From: Candidatus Eiseniibacteriota bacterium
Lineage (GTDB): Bacteria > Eisenbacteria > RBG-16-71-46
Length of the DNA stretch: 38,660 bases
Direction: 5' to 3'
Assembly: GCA_005893225.1 (NCBI GenBank)
Contig: VBOT01000134.1
Location: 8,294 to 46,953, forward strand
Shown here: in pieces, positions 26,440-33,714 of the stretch
How the letters are laid out: every line of letters starts with the position of its first letter
Numbering within the stretch: position 1 is the first letter of the stretch
Notes under the pieces: generated by a model
What the model was told of the DNA's origin: nothing
The model's input: the letters and a program-made list of their open reading frames with translations, nothing else
Databases searched by the model: none
Position numbers and translations under genes: made by a program

Positions 26440-28680
26440 CTAGGCTTCGCCTGCCGCGGCCTCCGAGGCGTCGCCGTAAGCGTCGTGGTAGCCGTAGTAT
26501 CGGGGCAGGACCTCGCCAGCATCGTTCATGAGGACTCCCAATATGTTATCGCGAGCCTCGCGCTGGACCTTGACCCCGAATTCGGCCGCCTTGCGCATGG
26601 TCGTGCCGGCCTTGATGACGTAAACGACGCCCTCCACCGCGCGCCCCAGGATAAGGGGATCGGGGACCGCCAGGTTCGGCGCCGAGTCGATCAGCACCAG
26701 CGGGTACCGGGCGCGGGCTTCCTGGATGAACCACTCCACCGCCTCGGTGTCGATCAGCTCCGAGGCCGGCCGCTCGCTCTTGCCGGCGCCGAGGAAGTCC
26801 AGGTTGGGAAGCACCGTCGCGCGCACCAGGCGCTCGTCGAACTTCTGCTGCCGGAGGATGTGAGCGGTCCCCCAGCTGCTGCCGGGAAGCCCGAGCGAGC
26901 GGTGCAAGGCGGGGCTCCGGAGGTCGAAGTCGACCAGCAGCACCTTTCCCTTGAGCTCGCGCGCGAACGTGATCCCGAGGCATGCCGAGGTGGTGGTCTT
27001 GCCCTCGCCTCGGGTCGAGCTCGTGACCAGCAGGGTTCCCGGCAGCGAGCGCCCGCGGGTCCTGGCGAGCTTGAGATAGACGCGGCGGAACTCGAGCCCG
27101 AGCGGGCTCTCGACCTTGAGCCGCTGGAGCATGCCGGGATCCCGGGGCGGCGCCCCGGCCCCGCCGCCCGGGGCGCCACGCGACCGCCGCGCCCGGCGCA
27201 GCTCCTCGACCCTCGGCACCGCCCCCAGCACGGGGAGGCCCAGCAGGTTCTCGACCTCGTCGGCGTTCTTGACCGACTGATCGTGCTGCTCCACCACCAG
27301 CACCAGCCCCACGCCGATCACTCCCCCCATCACCAGCGAGAGGAGAACCAGCATCGGGCGGTTCGGCTTCCCGGGCGAGCGCGGCAGGTTGGCGGGCTCG
27401 AGCACCACGAACCGCCCGCTCACCTTGGCGTTCTCGAACGCCTCGGCGATCTGCGCCGCCGAGGACTGCTCGAGGAACGAGTTGTAGAAGGACCGGTTGC
27501 TCTCCACCTCCTGGTTGAGGCGCTGGAGGTCCAGGTCGCGGTCGGGGCTCATCACCGCCCGGCTCTGGTAGGCGCTCACCTGGCCGCTCAGGTAGTTGCG
27601 CCGCGCCTCCTTGGCCTGGAGGTCGGCCTGGGCCAGCCGGTAGCGCACCATCAGGTCGCGCGCCTCGGACGAGGCGCCAGGGAGCGCCATCGCGGCGTTC
27701 GCGGTGAACTGCCGCTCGAGCTCCGCCACCTTGCGGGCGATCCCCTGGCGCGCCCCCGCCCCGTTGTCGCTGTTCGGGTCGGCGAGGAGCATGGCAGTGG
27801 CGAGCTGGCGCTCGAGCCCCACGAGCTGGCCGGTCAGCTCGTTGGTCTGGGGGCTGGTGAGGAGCGCGGGGTCGTTCTCGCGCACCTTCCCGCCGAACTG
27901 GTCGTGAAGCTGTGCCACGCGCTGGCGTTGCTCGTCCAGGTCGAGCCCGGTCTGGTCGAGCAGCGTCCGGGCCCGCGCCATGTTGCCTTCGTTCACCGAG
28001 GAGCCGGTCATGGAGCTCGAGATCGTCTCGCGGCGGAACGCTTCGAGCCGCTGCTCGCTCTCGTCGAGCTTGCGCTTGTAGACCTGCTGCTGCTCGATGC
28101 TGAACTCCTGGGTGGCCCTGACGGCCTCGAGCTGGGCCGCCTTGGAGGCGATCACGAACTCGTTGGCCACCGCCTCGGCGAGACGGCGCGCCCGCTCGGC
28201 GGTGTAGTCCCCGACAATGATCTGGAACACGTTGCCGCGCCCGCGCCGGACGTTGATGTTGTCGCGCAGGTAGTCGACCAGGAACGCCTCGACGCGCTCG
28301 TCGGGCGACAGCCCAGGCACCTTGTCGGCGTGCCTGAGCGCCCAGGCGCGCGTGGCGGGGTCGGACTTCACCCCCGACGCCGTGATGACGCTGCGCAGGA
28401 ACAAGCTGCTCTGCACCTGCTCCCGCATCACCTCGGCCTGCTGCTCGGGACCGATCGCGCTCACCATGCCCCCCAGCGCGCCGGAGAGCGCCTGGGGCCG
28501 CTCCAGGAGCAGCGTGACGCCGCTGAAGTAGATGGGCTTGAGCAGGAACGCGAGGGTCGCCCCGCCCAGCACGGCGGCCGACCAGGGAACCAGCATCAGG
28601 ACCTTGCGCCTCATCAGGACGCGCCAGGTCTCCCGCAGGTCCGGCGGAGGAGAGGGCAGCGCCTCGGCCCTGACGGCCAT
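26440..28680 (-). CDS. Wzc-like tyrosine autokinase / chain-length determinant
   Basis: 746 residues. Residues 1-470 are a Wzz-like domain: TM1 near 30-48, long coiled-coil region about 185-400, the Pro-rich LEPANLPRSPGKPNRP and TM2 near 442-463. Residues 515-746 are a bacterial tyrosine kinase: Walker A TSSTRGEGKTTT (553-564), Walker A' LLVDFDLRSP (581-590) and Walker B VLIDSAP. The C-terminus has a Tyr cluster (Y728, Y729, Y731, Y735), the usual autophosphorylation tail. It controls chain length and export with the Wza-like protein encoded just upstream. Its ATG shares one base with the preceding TAA. Confidence 0.92.
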   Translation of the reverse strand: MAVRAEALPSPPPDLRETWRVLMRRKVLMLVPWSAAVLGGATLAFLLKPIYFSGVTLLLERPQALSGALGGMVSAIGPEQQAEVMREQVQSSLFLRSVITASGVKSDPATRAWALRHADKVPGLSPDERVEAFLVDYLRDNINVRRGRGNVFQIIVGDYTAERARRLAEAVANEFVIASKAAQLEAVRATQEFSIEQQQVYKRKLDESEQRLEAFRRETISSSMTGSSVNEGNMARARTLLDQTGLDLDEQRQRVAQLHDQFGGKVRENDPALLTSPQTNELTGQLVGLERQLATAMLLADPNSDNGAGARQGIARKVAELERQFTANAAMALPGASSEARDLMVRYRLAQADLQAKEARRNYLSGQVSAYQSRAVMSPDRDLDLQRLNQEVESNRSFYNSFLEQSSAAQIAEAFENAKVSGRFVVLEPANLPRSPGKPNRPMLVLLSLVMGGVIGVGLVLVVEQHDQSVKNADEVENLLGLPVLGAVPRVEELRRARRSRGAPGGGAGAPPRDPGMLQRLKVESPLGLEFRRVYLKLARTRGRSLPGTLLVTSSTRGEGKTTTSACLGITFARELKGKVLLVDFDLRSPALHRSLGLPGSSWGTAHILRQQKFDERLVRATVLPNLDFLGAGKSERPASELIDTEAVEWFIQEARARYPLVLIDSAPNLAVPDPLILGRAVEGVVYVIKAGTTMRKAAEFGVKVQREARDNILGVLMNDAGEVLPRYYGYHDAYGDASEAAAGEA

Positions 28681-29633
28681 TACTTCTGCTTGTCCAGCAC
28701 CTGGGCCAGCGCCACGACCCCGAGCACGTCACGGCTCACGCCGAGGAGCTGGAGGAAGCTCGCCCACGTCCCGCCGCCCTTGGACTTCACGATCACGATG
28801 TCCCCGGGCTTGACGATGTAGGACGAACGGTTCCCGCGCTCGAGGGTGTGGATCAGGTCGATCCGCAGCGCCCCTCCGCCCTGCCGGTCCTTGGCCAGCA
28901 CCCGGATCGCGCCGAGATCCCCGCGTCCGGTGGCCCCGCCCGCCAGCGCCAGCGTCATCCAGAGATCCTGGCCGGCGCCCACCGGGTAGAGCCCCGGGTG
29001 GTTCACCTCGCCCAGGACACCCGCCCCATCGGCGATCGGGCCGGTGGCCTCCGCGCTCACCGGAACCACGATCGCGTCGCCGGCCGCGAGAACGGTCTCG
29101 GCTCCCGCGCCTCCGGGCGCCGAGACGTCGACCGTCGAGGTGCGGCGCGCCGCGCCCTCGCGCTTCACGACCTGGACATGCCCGAGGTCGGCGGTGGGCA
29201 AAGCTCCGCCGGCCGCGTTGATCACGTCCGAGACTCCGGGGATGCGCTCGAAGCCGTAGCGTCCCGGTCGCGCGACCGCGCCCGAGACGAACACGCTCTG
29301 GCTCAGGTACTGGGTCACCGTGACCGTCACCGTGGCGGTTTGCCGCAGGTAGGCCGACAGCCGGTCGCTGACGTGGTCGCCGAGCTGCTTGGCGGTGAGG
29401 CCCGCGGCCTGGATCTCGCCCAGGGGCGGGAACACGATGCTGCCCTTGGAGGAGACCGTGACGGCGCGCTCGAGCTCGGGGTGGAGCCACACCGAGACCG
29501 ACAACACGTCGTCCGCTCCGATCACGTATTCCTGGGGGTCGGTGCGGGCGGGGGCGGCCGCGCCGGACATCAGCACGGCCGCGATCGCGGCCCACAGGCA
29601 GCGGTATATCCAGGGAATGCTAGTCCTCGTCAT
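28680..29633 (-). CDS. Wza-like polysaccharide export protein
   Basis: 317 residues. A signal peptide (hydrophobic IYRCLWAAIAAVLMSGAAAPA) precedes a polysaccharide-export domain (EYVIGADDVLSVSVW) and two SLBB-like segments (SQSVFVSGAVARPGRYGF; VLGEVNHPGLYPVGAGQDL). An amphipathic C-terminal helix follows. It would form the outer-membrane channel for the polymer. There is no Cys at the end of the signal peptide, so unlike E. coli Wza it does not appear to be a lipoprotein. A strong AAAGGAG ribosome site lies before ATG 29631-29633, and the start overlaps the dehydratase/PGT stop (ATGA). Confidence 0.9.
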   Translation of the reverse strand: MTRTSIPWIYRCLWAAIAAVLMSGAAAPARTDPQEYVIGADDVLSVSVWLHPELERAVTVSSKGSIVFPPLGEIQAAGLTAKQLGDHVSDRLSAYLRQTATVTVTVTQYLSQSVFVSGAVARPGRYGFERIPGVSDVINAAGGALPTADLGHVQVVKREGAARRTSTVDVSAPGGAGAETVLAAGDAIVVPVSAEATGPIADGAGVLGEVNHPGLYPVGAGQDLWMTLALAGGATGRGDLGAIRVLAKDRQGGGALRIDLIHTLERGNRSSYIVKPGDIVIVKSKGGGTWASFLQLLGVSRDVLGVVALAQVLDKQK

Positions 29634-31678
29634 CGCGTCACTCCTTTGACGGCGGTCGCCGAGCTCGAGGGGTATGGGGCAGGTCTCGATTGGGCGGAAG
29701 CTTCGTCGCCAGCCGCCGGAGCGGAAGCCCGTTCTTCGAGGGGGGTCGCGGCCAGCATCGGCCTCATCGGGGGCGGATCCTCGGCGCGCAGCACGAGCGC
29801 GGCGGTGCGCGTCATGGTCCGGAGATCCAGCAGCAGGGAGCGATGCTCGACGTAATGCAGATCGTAATGAAGCCGCCGCGTGATTCCCTCGGCGTCGGCG
29901 TCGGGCAAGCCCGAGATCTGAGCGAGGCCGGTCACCCCCGGCAGCACGCTGAAGCGCCGGTCGTAGCTGGGCAGCAGCAGCCGCCACCTCAGGACCTGCT
30001 CCTCGCGCTCCGGTCTCGGCCCCACCAGCGCCATCTCGCAGCGCATCACGTTGAGCAGCCACGGCAGCGTCTCGAGATGGTGATGCGCCACCCAGCGCCC
30101 CACCGGCCCCAGGTCGACGCGGAAGCGCGCGCAGCGGATCGCGACACCCTTCAGATCCTGGGTGCGGCGCTCGATGCTGCGCCGCTCGATCGGCATCTCC
30201 GTAGGCGTGCTCCGGCGCTGGTCGCGCCGGCGGCTCGCGCCGATCCGGTTCTCGCGGATCAACGGGCTCTTGTGCCCCGAGGAGCGGGCCTCGATCCACA
30301 GCGCCACCCAGATCGGCAGCGAGATCGCGACCAGGAGGGAAGCCACGAAGCTCTCGACCAGGCTGCGGGTCGTGGCCTGCCAGGTCTGGGACGGAACACC
30401 AGCCCGCGGCGCCGTCGCCGCCGGCAGCTCCACCACCGGCGTCTTGGGCGCGGCCTCCAGGACCTCGTGGGAAGGCTCGGCGTACTCCGGAACCAGCCGC
30501 CGCAGCTGGCGCTTGATCGCGCCGGGGTTCCCCTCGTGGGCCAGGGCCTCGAGCTCGGTCACCTCGTTGAGCAGGCTCTCCTCGTCGCGCGCGTCCAGCT
30601 CCCACACCAGGATCCGCTCGTGCCGGGTGATGCGGGTGCGCTCGGTGTCGGAGTGGAGCTCCTCGCACAGCTTCTCCCCCGGCCTCAGGCCGGTGAAGAC
30701 GATCTCGATGTCCTCGCCCTCGTGCAGCCCCGCCATGCGGATGAGCTGGCGCGCCAGGTCGACGATCCGCACCTGCTCGCCCATGTCGAGCAGCAGCACG
30801 TCGCCGCCGCGCCCCATCGCCGCCGCCTGGAGCACCAGCCGCACCGCCTCGGGGATGGTCATGAAGTAGCGGCGCGCCTCGGGGTGGGTGACGGTGATCG
30901 GGCCGCCGCGCTCGAGCTGGCGCTGGAACAGCGGGATCACCGAGCCGTCGCTTCCCAGCACGTTGCCGAACCGGACCGCGACGAACCGCGTGCGGCTGCG
31001 CTGCGAGCGGCTCTGCAGCAGCATCTCGCACACCCGCTTGGAGGCGCCCATCACGCTGGTGGGATTGACCGCCTTGTCGGTAGAGATGAGCACGAACTTG
31101 CTGACCCCGTGACGATCGGCGGCCCGCACCAGATGCCGCGTCCCGACCACGTTGTTGAGCACCGCCTCGCGGGGATTGGCCTCGAGCAGCGGCACGTGCT
31201 TGTGCGCCGCGGCGTGGAACACCACCGAGGGACGGAACCGCGCCAACACCCGCTCCACCCCCTCGGCGTCCTTGACGTCGCAGATCACGGGGTGGACGGG
31301 GACGCCGGGATGCAGCGCGGCCAGCTCGTTGTGCACGTAGTAGAGGCCGTTCTCGGCGTGGTCGAGCAGCACCAGCTCGGCCGGCACGAAGCTGGCGATC
31401 TGCCTCGCCAGCTCCGATCCGATCGACCCGCCGGCGCCGGTCACGAGCACGCACTGCCCACGTAGCAGGCCGCGCACCTCGTTCAGGTCGAGATGCACGG
31501 GCTGGCGCCCCAGCAGGTCCTCGATCCGCATGTCGCGCATCTGGGACAGCGCGGTGCGGCCCGCCTGGTGGTCGGCGAGGCCCTGCAGGGTCTTGACCCG
31601 CACGTTGGCCTGGGCGCAGAAGCTCGCGATCTCGCGAACCACCTTGGCCGGCATGTCGGGGTCCGAGATCACCACCAC
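29630..31678 (-). CDS. Sugar-nucleotide dehydratase (FlaA1/CapD type) fused to degenerate sugar transferase; C-terminal fragment of frameshifted gene
   Basis: The frame, from about GTG 31678, holds the end of the first Rossmann unit (IEVVVISDPDMPAKVV). The SDR domain follows: VLVTGAGGSIGSELARQI, HAAAHKHVPLLE and STDKAVNPTSVMGASKR, with Met-x3-Lys as in membrane UDP-GlcNAc 4,6-dehydratases. A linker leads to a hydrophobic helix (VESFVASLLVAISLPIWVAL). The last domain resembles a phosphoglycosyl transferase (LNVMRCEMALVGPRPEREEQ, FSVLPGVTGLAQISGLP), but the catalytic Asp-Glu pair is HLETLP and the KFRTM block is lost. The sugar-transferase part is thus probably inactive. The natural N-terminus is encoded in another frame at 31669-32259. 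The dehydratase itself probably supplies a 6-deoxy-4-keto sugar nucleotide. Confidence 0.8.
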   Translation of the reverse strand: MVVISDPDMPAKVVREIASFCAQANVRVKTLQGLADHQAGRTALSQMRDMRIEDLLGRQPVHLDLNEVRGLLRGQCVLVTGAGGSIGSELARQIASFVPAELVLLDHAENGLYYVHNELAALHPGVPVHPVICDVKDAEGVERVLARFRPSVVFHAAAHKHVPLLEANPREAVLNNVVGTRHLVRAADRHGVSKFVLISTDKAVNPTSVMGASKRVCEMLLQSRSQRSRTRFVAVRFGNVLGSDGSVIPLFQRQLERGGPITVTHPEARRYFMTIPEAVRLVLQAAAMGRGGDVLLLDMGEQVRIVDLARQLIRMAGLHEGEDIEIVFTGLRPGEKLCEELHSDTERTRITRHERILVWELDARDEESLLNEVTELEALAHEGNPGAIKRQLRRLVPEYAEPSHEVLEAAPKTPVVELPAATAPRAGVPSQTWQATTRSLVESFVASLLVAISLPIWVALWIEARSSGHKSPLIRENRIGASRRRDQRRSTPTEMPIERRSIERRTQDLKGVAIRCARFRVDLGPVGRWVAHHHLETLPWLLNVMRCEMALVGPRPEREEQVLRWRLLLPSYDRRFSVLPGVTGLAQISGLPDADAEGITRRLHYDLHYVEHRSLLLDLRTMTRTAALVLRAEDPPPMRPMLAATPLEERASAPAAGDEASAQSRPAPYPSSSATAVKGVTR

Positions 31679-32259
31679 CTCGATCCGGCACGGACGCCCT
31701 CGACCAGATGTCCGGTGAGGCGGGCCTCGTCGTCGATGAAGCCGATGGGGGTGAGCCGCTCGGGCCCGCCGCCACGCCGCATCTCCTGGATGAGATGGAC
31801 CCCGGTGTGGTCGGCCCCCACCACCAGCGCGCGCACCGCGCGGCGCGGCGCCGTGTCGAGCAGACGGTCGCGCGACAGCCGCCACGCGAAGCGCACCCCC
31901 CCGACCACGACCAGCTCGACCAGCCCCACCAGGAGCACCAGGCTGTGCGGGAGCACCTCCCGCGGTGTGAACAGCATGACGATCGCCAGCATGATCGTGG
32001 ACAGGGTGACGCCCTTGAACACCTGGAACAGCGTCACGGTGCTGGCGTAGCGCCACAGCCCGTCGTAGAGCCCCGCGAGGTAGAAGCCGAGGAGCGAGAG
32101 GACGGTGAAGATCGGGGCGATCTGCAGGTAGCCGGACCAGAAGCGGGCCGGCACGGCGCCCTCGAAGCGCAGCAGCAAGGCCGCCAGGCACGACGCCTGG
32201 ATCAGCGCCGCATACCCGACGGTCAGCAATGTGTAGCGAGGCGTCTTTCGCAAGCTCAT
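31669..32259 (-). CDS. Membrane N-terminal part of the same dehydratase (frameshifted)
   Basis: 196 residues: four transmembrane helices (LLTVGYAALIQASCLAALLL, APIFTVLSLLGFYLAGLYDG, LSTIMLAIVMLFT, SLVLLVGLVELVVVGGVRFA) followed by the start of the nucleotide-binding domain (ALVVGADHTGVHLIQEM, TPIGFIDDEARLTGHLVEGV). This is the normal N-terminus of FlaA1/CapD-type proteins. After GV the frame runs into GSRWW and a stop, while the sequence expected next (IEVVVISD) continues in the other frame with about 15 residues missing. The gene is first in the operon behind the 32260-32536 leader. A deletion, a sequencing or assembly error, or two real polypeptides are all possible. Confidence 0.75.
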   Translation of the reverse strand: MSLRKTPRYTLLTVGYAALIQASCLAALLLRFEGAVPARFWSGYLQIAPIFTVLSLLGFYLAGLYDGLWRYASTVTLFQVFKGVTLSTIMLAIVMLFTPREVLPHSLVLLVGLVELVVVGGVRFAWRLSRDRLLDTAPRRAVRALVVGADHTGVHLIQEMRRGGGPERLTPIGFIDDEARLTGHLVEGVRAGSRWW

Positions 32260-32536
32260 GAAGCTGGCGCTCCGAGGTCACCCGATTCCCGGGGGCAAAG
32301 CAATCATCGGAGCCTAGGCGCCGATCGCCCCGACGGGCGCGACACCGCCGGCCACCGATGAAACGGGCCCCCTTCGTCGACGGTTCCCGGTTAGGAGCGA
32401 GGATCGTGCCCGAATGCGGTGGGCTCCGGTGAGCCCCCTGAACATTAGCCCCGGAGCCTCTTTCTGGCCCCGGGGCCGCTCCGGCCCCCCATCGGGCACC
32501 TCCGGATGCCCGACGAATCCCGGCGGTTGGCTTTGT
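32260..32536 (-). promoter_or_regulatory. Long structured 5' leader of the exopolysaccharide operon
   Basis: About 277 nt lie between the predicted transcription start (near 32536) and the first ATG. On the RNA strand three hairpins follow each other: TCGGGCA/TGCCCGA (32513-32492), GGGGCCG/CGGCCCC with a 3-nt GAG loop (32488-32472), and GGCTCCGG/CCGGAGCC (32458-32422). I recognise no known riboswitch, JUMPstart or ops element. No open frame with coding character is present. It may be an attenuator, antitermination site or ligand-binding RNA (inference). Confidence 0.5.
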
Positions 32537-32542
32537 CCACGA

Positions 32543-32572
32543 ATTCTAGGTCGGCCGCGAGAACGCTGTCAA
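32543..32572 (-). promoter_or_regulatory. Sigma70-type promoter of the exopolysaccharide operon
   Basis: On the - strand, the -35 box TTGACA (32572-32567) is perfect. The spacer is 18 bp and the -10 box TAGAAT (32548-32543) matches five of six consensus bases. The surrounding region is locally AT-rich against a GC-rich background. Transcription would start near 32536 and read into the dehydratase gene and the 18 genes after it. Confidence 0.8.
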
Positions 32573-32730
32573 TAAATGCGGTGGTAACGGCTTAGCCCGG
32601 GGCGCGAATGCAATCCGCGAGGTTGTTGCATTTCGCCGCCGCGCGTCGCGAAACGCCCGCTCGCAACGCGGCGCCCGGGCCAGGTTGACGGGCCGGGAGT
32701 GCGTTTCAAGCTGCGCTGGGCGCGACCGCT
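32573..32730. other. Gap between epimerase-like gene and operon promoter; nothing recognised
   Basis: These 158 bp contain no coding frame and no hairpin with a T-tract, so no intrinsic terminator for the epimerase-like gene is visible. Read-through from it into the exopolysaccharide operon cannot be excluded. Confidence 0.4.
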
Positions 32731-33663
32731 CTATCGGGGTGACAACAGTTTGGCCTCGGCCCGGATGCCATCGGCAAAAGATCGGGGCTCGAAGCCGAGA
32801 TCGCGGCGCGCCGCCGAGATGTCCACGGCCTTGGATTCGGTGAGCCGCAGGATCTGCTCGGGGCGGACCGGGCTCCGGAGGCCCAGCCGCCGGAGCAGCG
32901 ACGCCGCCCCGTGCGCCGGGCCCAGAGGAACGCCGAGCACGAAGGCGCGGCGCCCGACCGAGGCCGCGCAGGCGTGGATCAGATCCCTCAGCGTGAGCGC
33001 CTCCGGCCCGCCCACGTCGTACTCCTTTCGCTCCGTCTCGGGACGCTCGAGCGCGTTCGTGATCGCGGCCACCAGATCGCCGACGTGTACCGGCTGCTGC
33101 AGCGTCGCTCCGCCACCCGGCACGGGCACCAGGGGGCATGCGCGCAGCCAGCGCAGCAAGCGCGCCAGGTTCCGGTCGGCGGGGGTGCCGTAGATCATGC
33201 TTGGCCTGAGTATCGTGTAGCCGATCGAGGAGCGCCTCAGCGCCTCCTCTCCGGCGCGCTTGGCATCCGCGCTGCGGCTCTCGAGTCGCGTGCGGACTCC
33301 CGCCGAGCTCACGAACACGCCGCGCCGGACCCCCGCCCCCTCGAGAGCGGCCACCAGGCCCGGAACCTGCGCGAGCCCCGAGAGGTGGACAACCGCCTCG
33401 GCCCCCTCGAACGCTCCTGCCAGCGTGCCGGGATCGTCGAGGTTGGCGCGCCGGATCTCGGTGACCCGGTCCTCGAGCCGCGAGGCGTCGCGCCCCGGTC
33501 GGACCAGCGCGATGACGCGGGCGCCGCGCTCGAGGAGGCGCGGCAGCAGGTGCGAGCCGACGAATCCCAGCACCCCGGTCACGGCGACGGGGCTCGGGAG
33601 CGCGGGGCGGACCCGAGGGTCCGCCCCGCCGCCATGGCTTGGGAGCGCGAGGTTCTGCACCAC
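32731..33663 (-). CDS. Atypical NAD(P)-binding epimerase/dehydratase-family protein
   Basis: 310 residues. The Rossmann motif VAVTGVLGFVGSHLLPRLLE is near residue 27, with an Arg-containing ALVRPGRD after beta2 and a HLSGLAQ segment. The SDR catalytic Tyr-x3-Lys is not seen; the region after VFVSSAG lacks it. That is typical of atypical SDRs (NDUFA9-like/NmrA-like) with binding or chaperone functions. YTILRPSMIYGTPADRN and YDVGGPEALTLRDLI are standard later motifs. GTG starts occur at 33661-33663 and 33658-33660. It lies 51 bp downstream of the protease gene on the same strand; the substrate is unknown. Confidence 0.75.
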   Translation of the reverse strand: MVQNLALPSHGGGADPRVRPALPSPVAVTGVLGFVGSHLLPRLLERGARVIALVRPGRDASRLEDRVTEIRRANLDDPGTLAGAFEGAEAVVHLSGLAQVPGLVAALEGAGVRRGVFVSSAGVRTRLESRSADAKRAGEEALRRSSIGYTILRPSMIYGTPADRNLARLLRWLRACPLVPVPGGGATLQQPVHVGDLVAAITNALERPETERKEYDVGGPEALTLRDLIHACAASVGRRAFVLGVPLGPAHGAASLLRRLGLRSPVRPEQILRLTESKAVDISAARRDLGFEPRSFADGIRAEAKLLSPR

Positions 33664-33714
33664 GCCCTGGACGACGCATCCGACGTGCCAGGCCGCGGTG
33701 GACGTCGCCCCCGC

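Noticed and set aside
32314-32499. 61-codon - strand frame in the exopolysaccharide leader
   Set aside because: Arg/Gly-rich with no ribosome site of note; it coincides with the hairpins, so structure explains the sequence better.
32492-32513. Resemblance of the leader to a c-di-GMP-I riboswitch (ACAAAGCC and a GC-rich stem)
   Set aside because: The conserved first half (AGGGCAAACC) and the tetraloop receptor pattern are missing.
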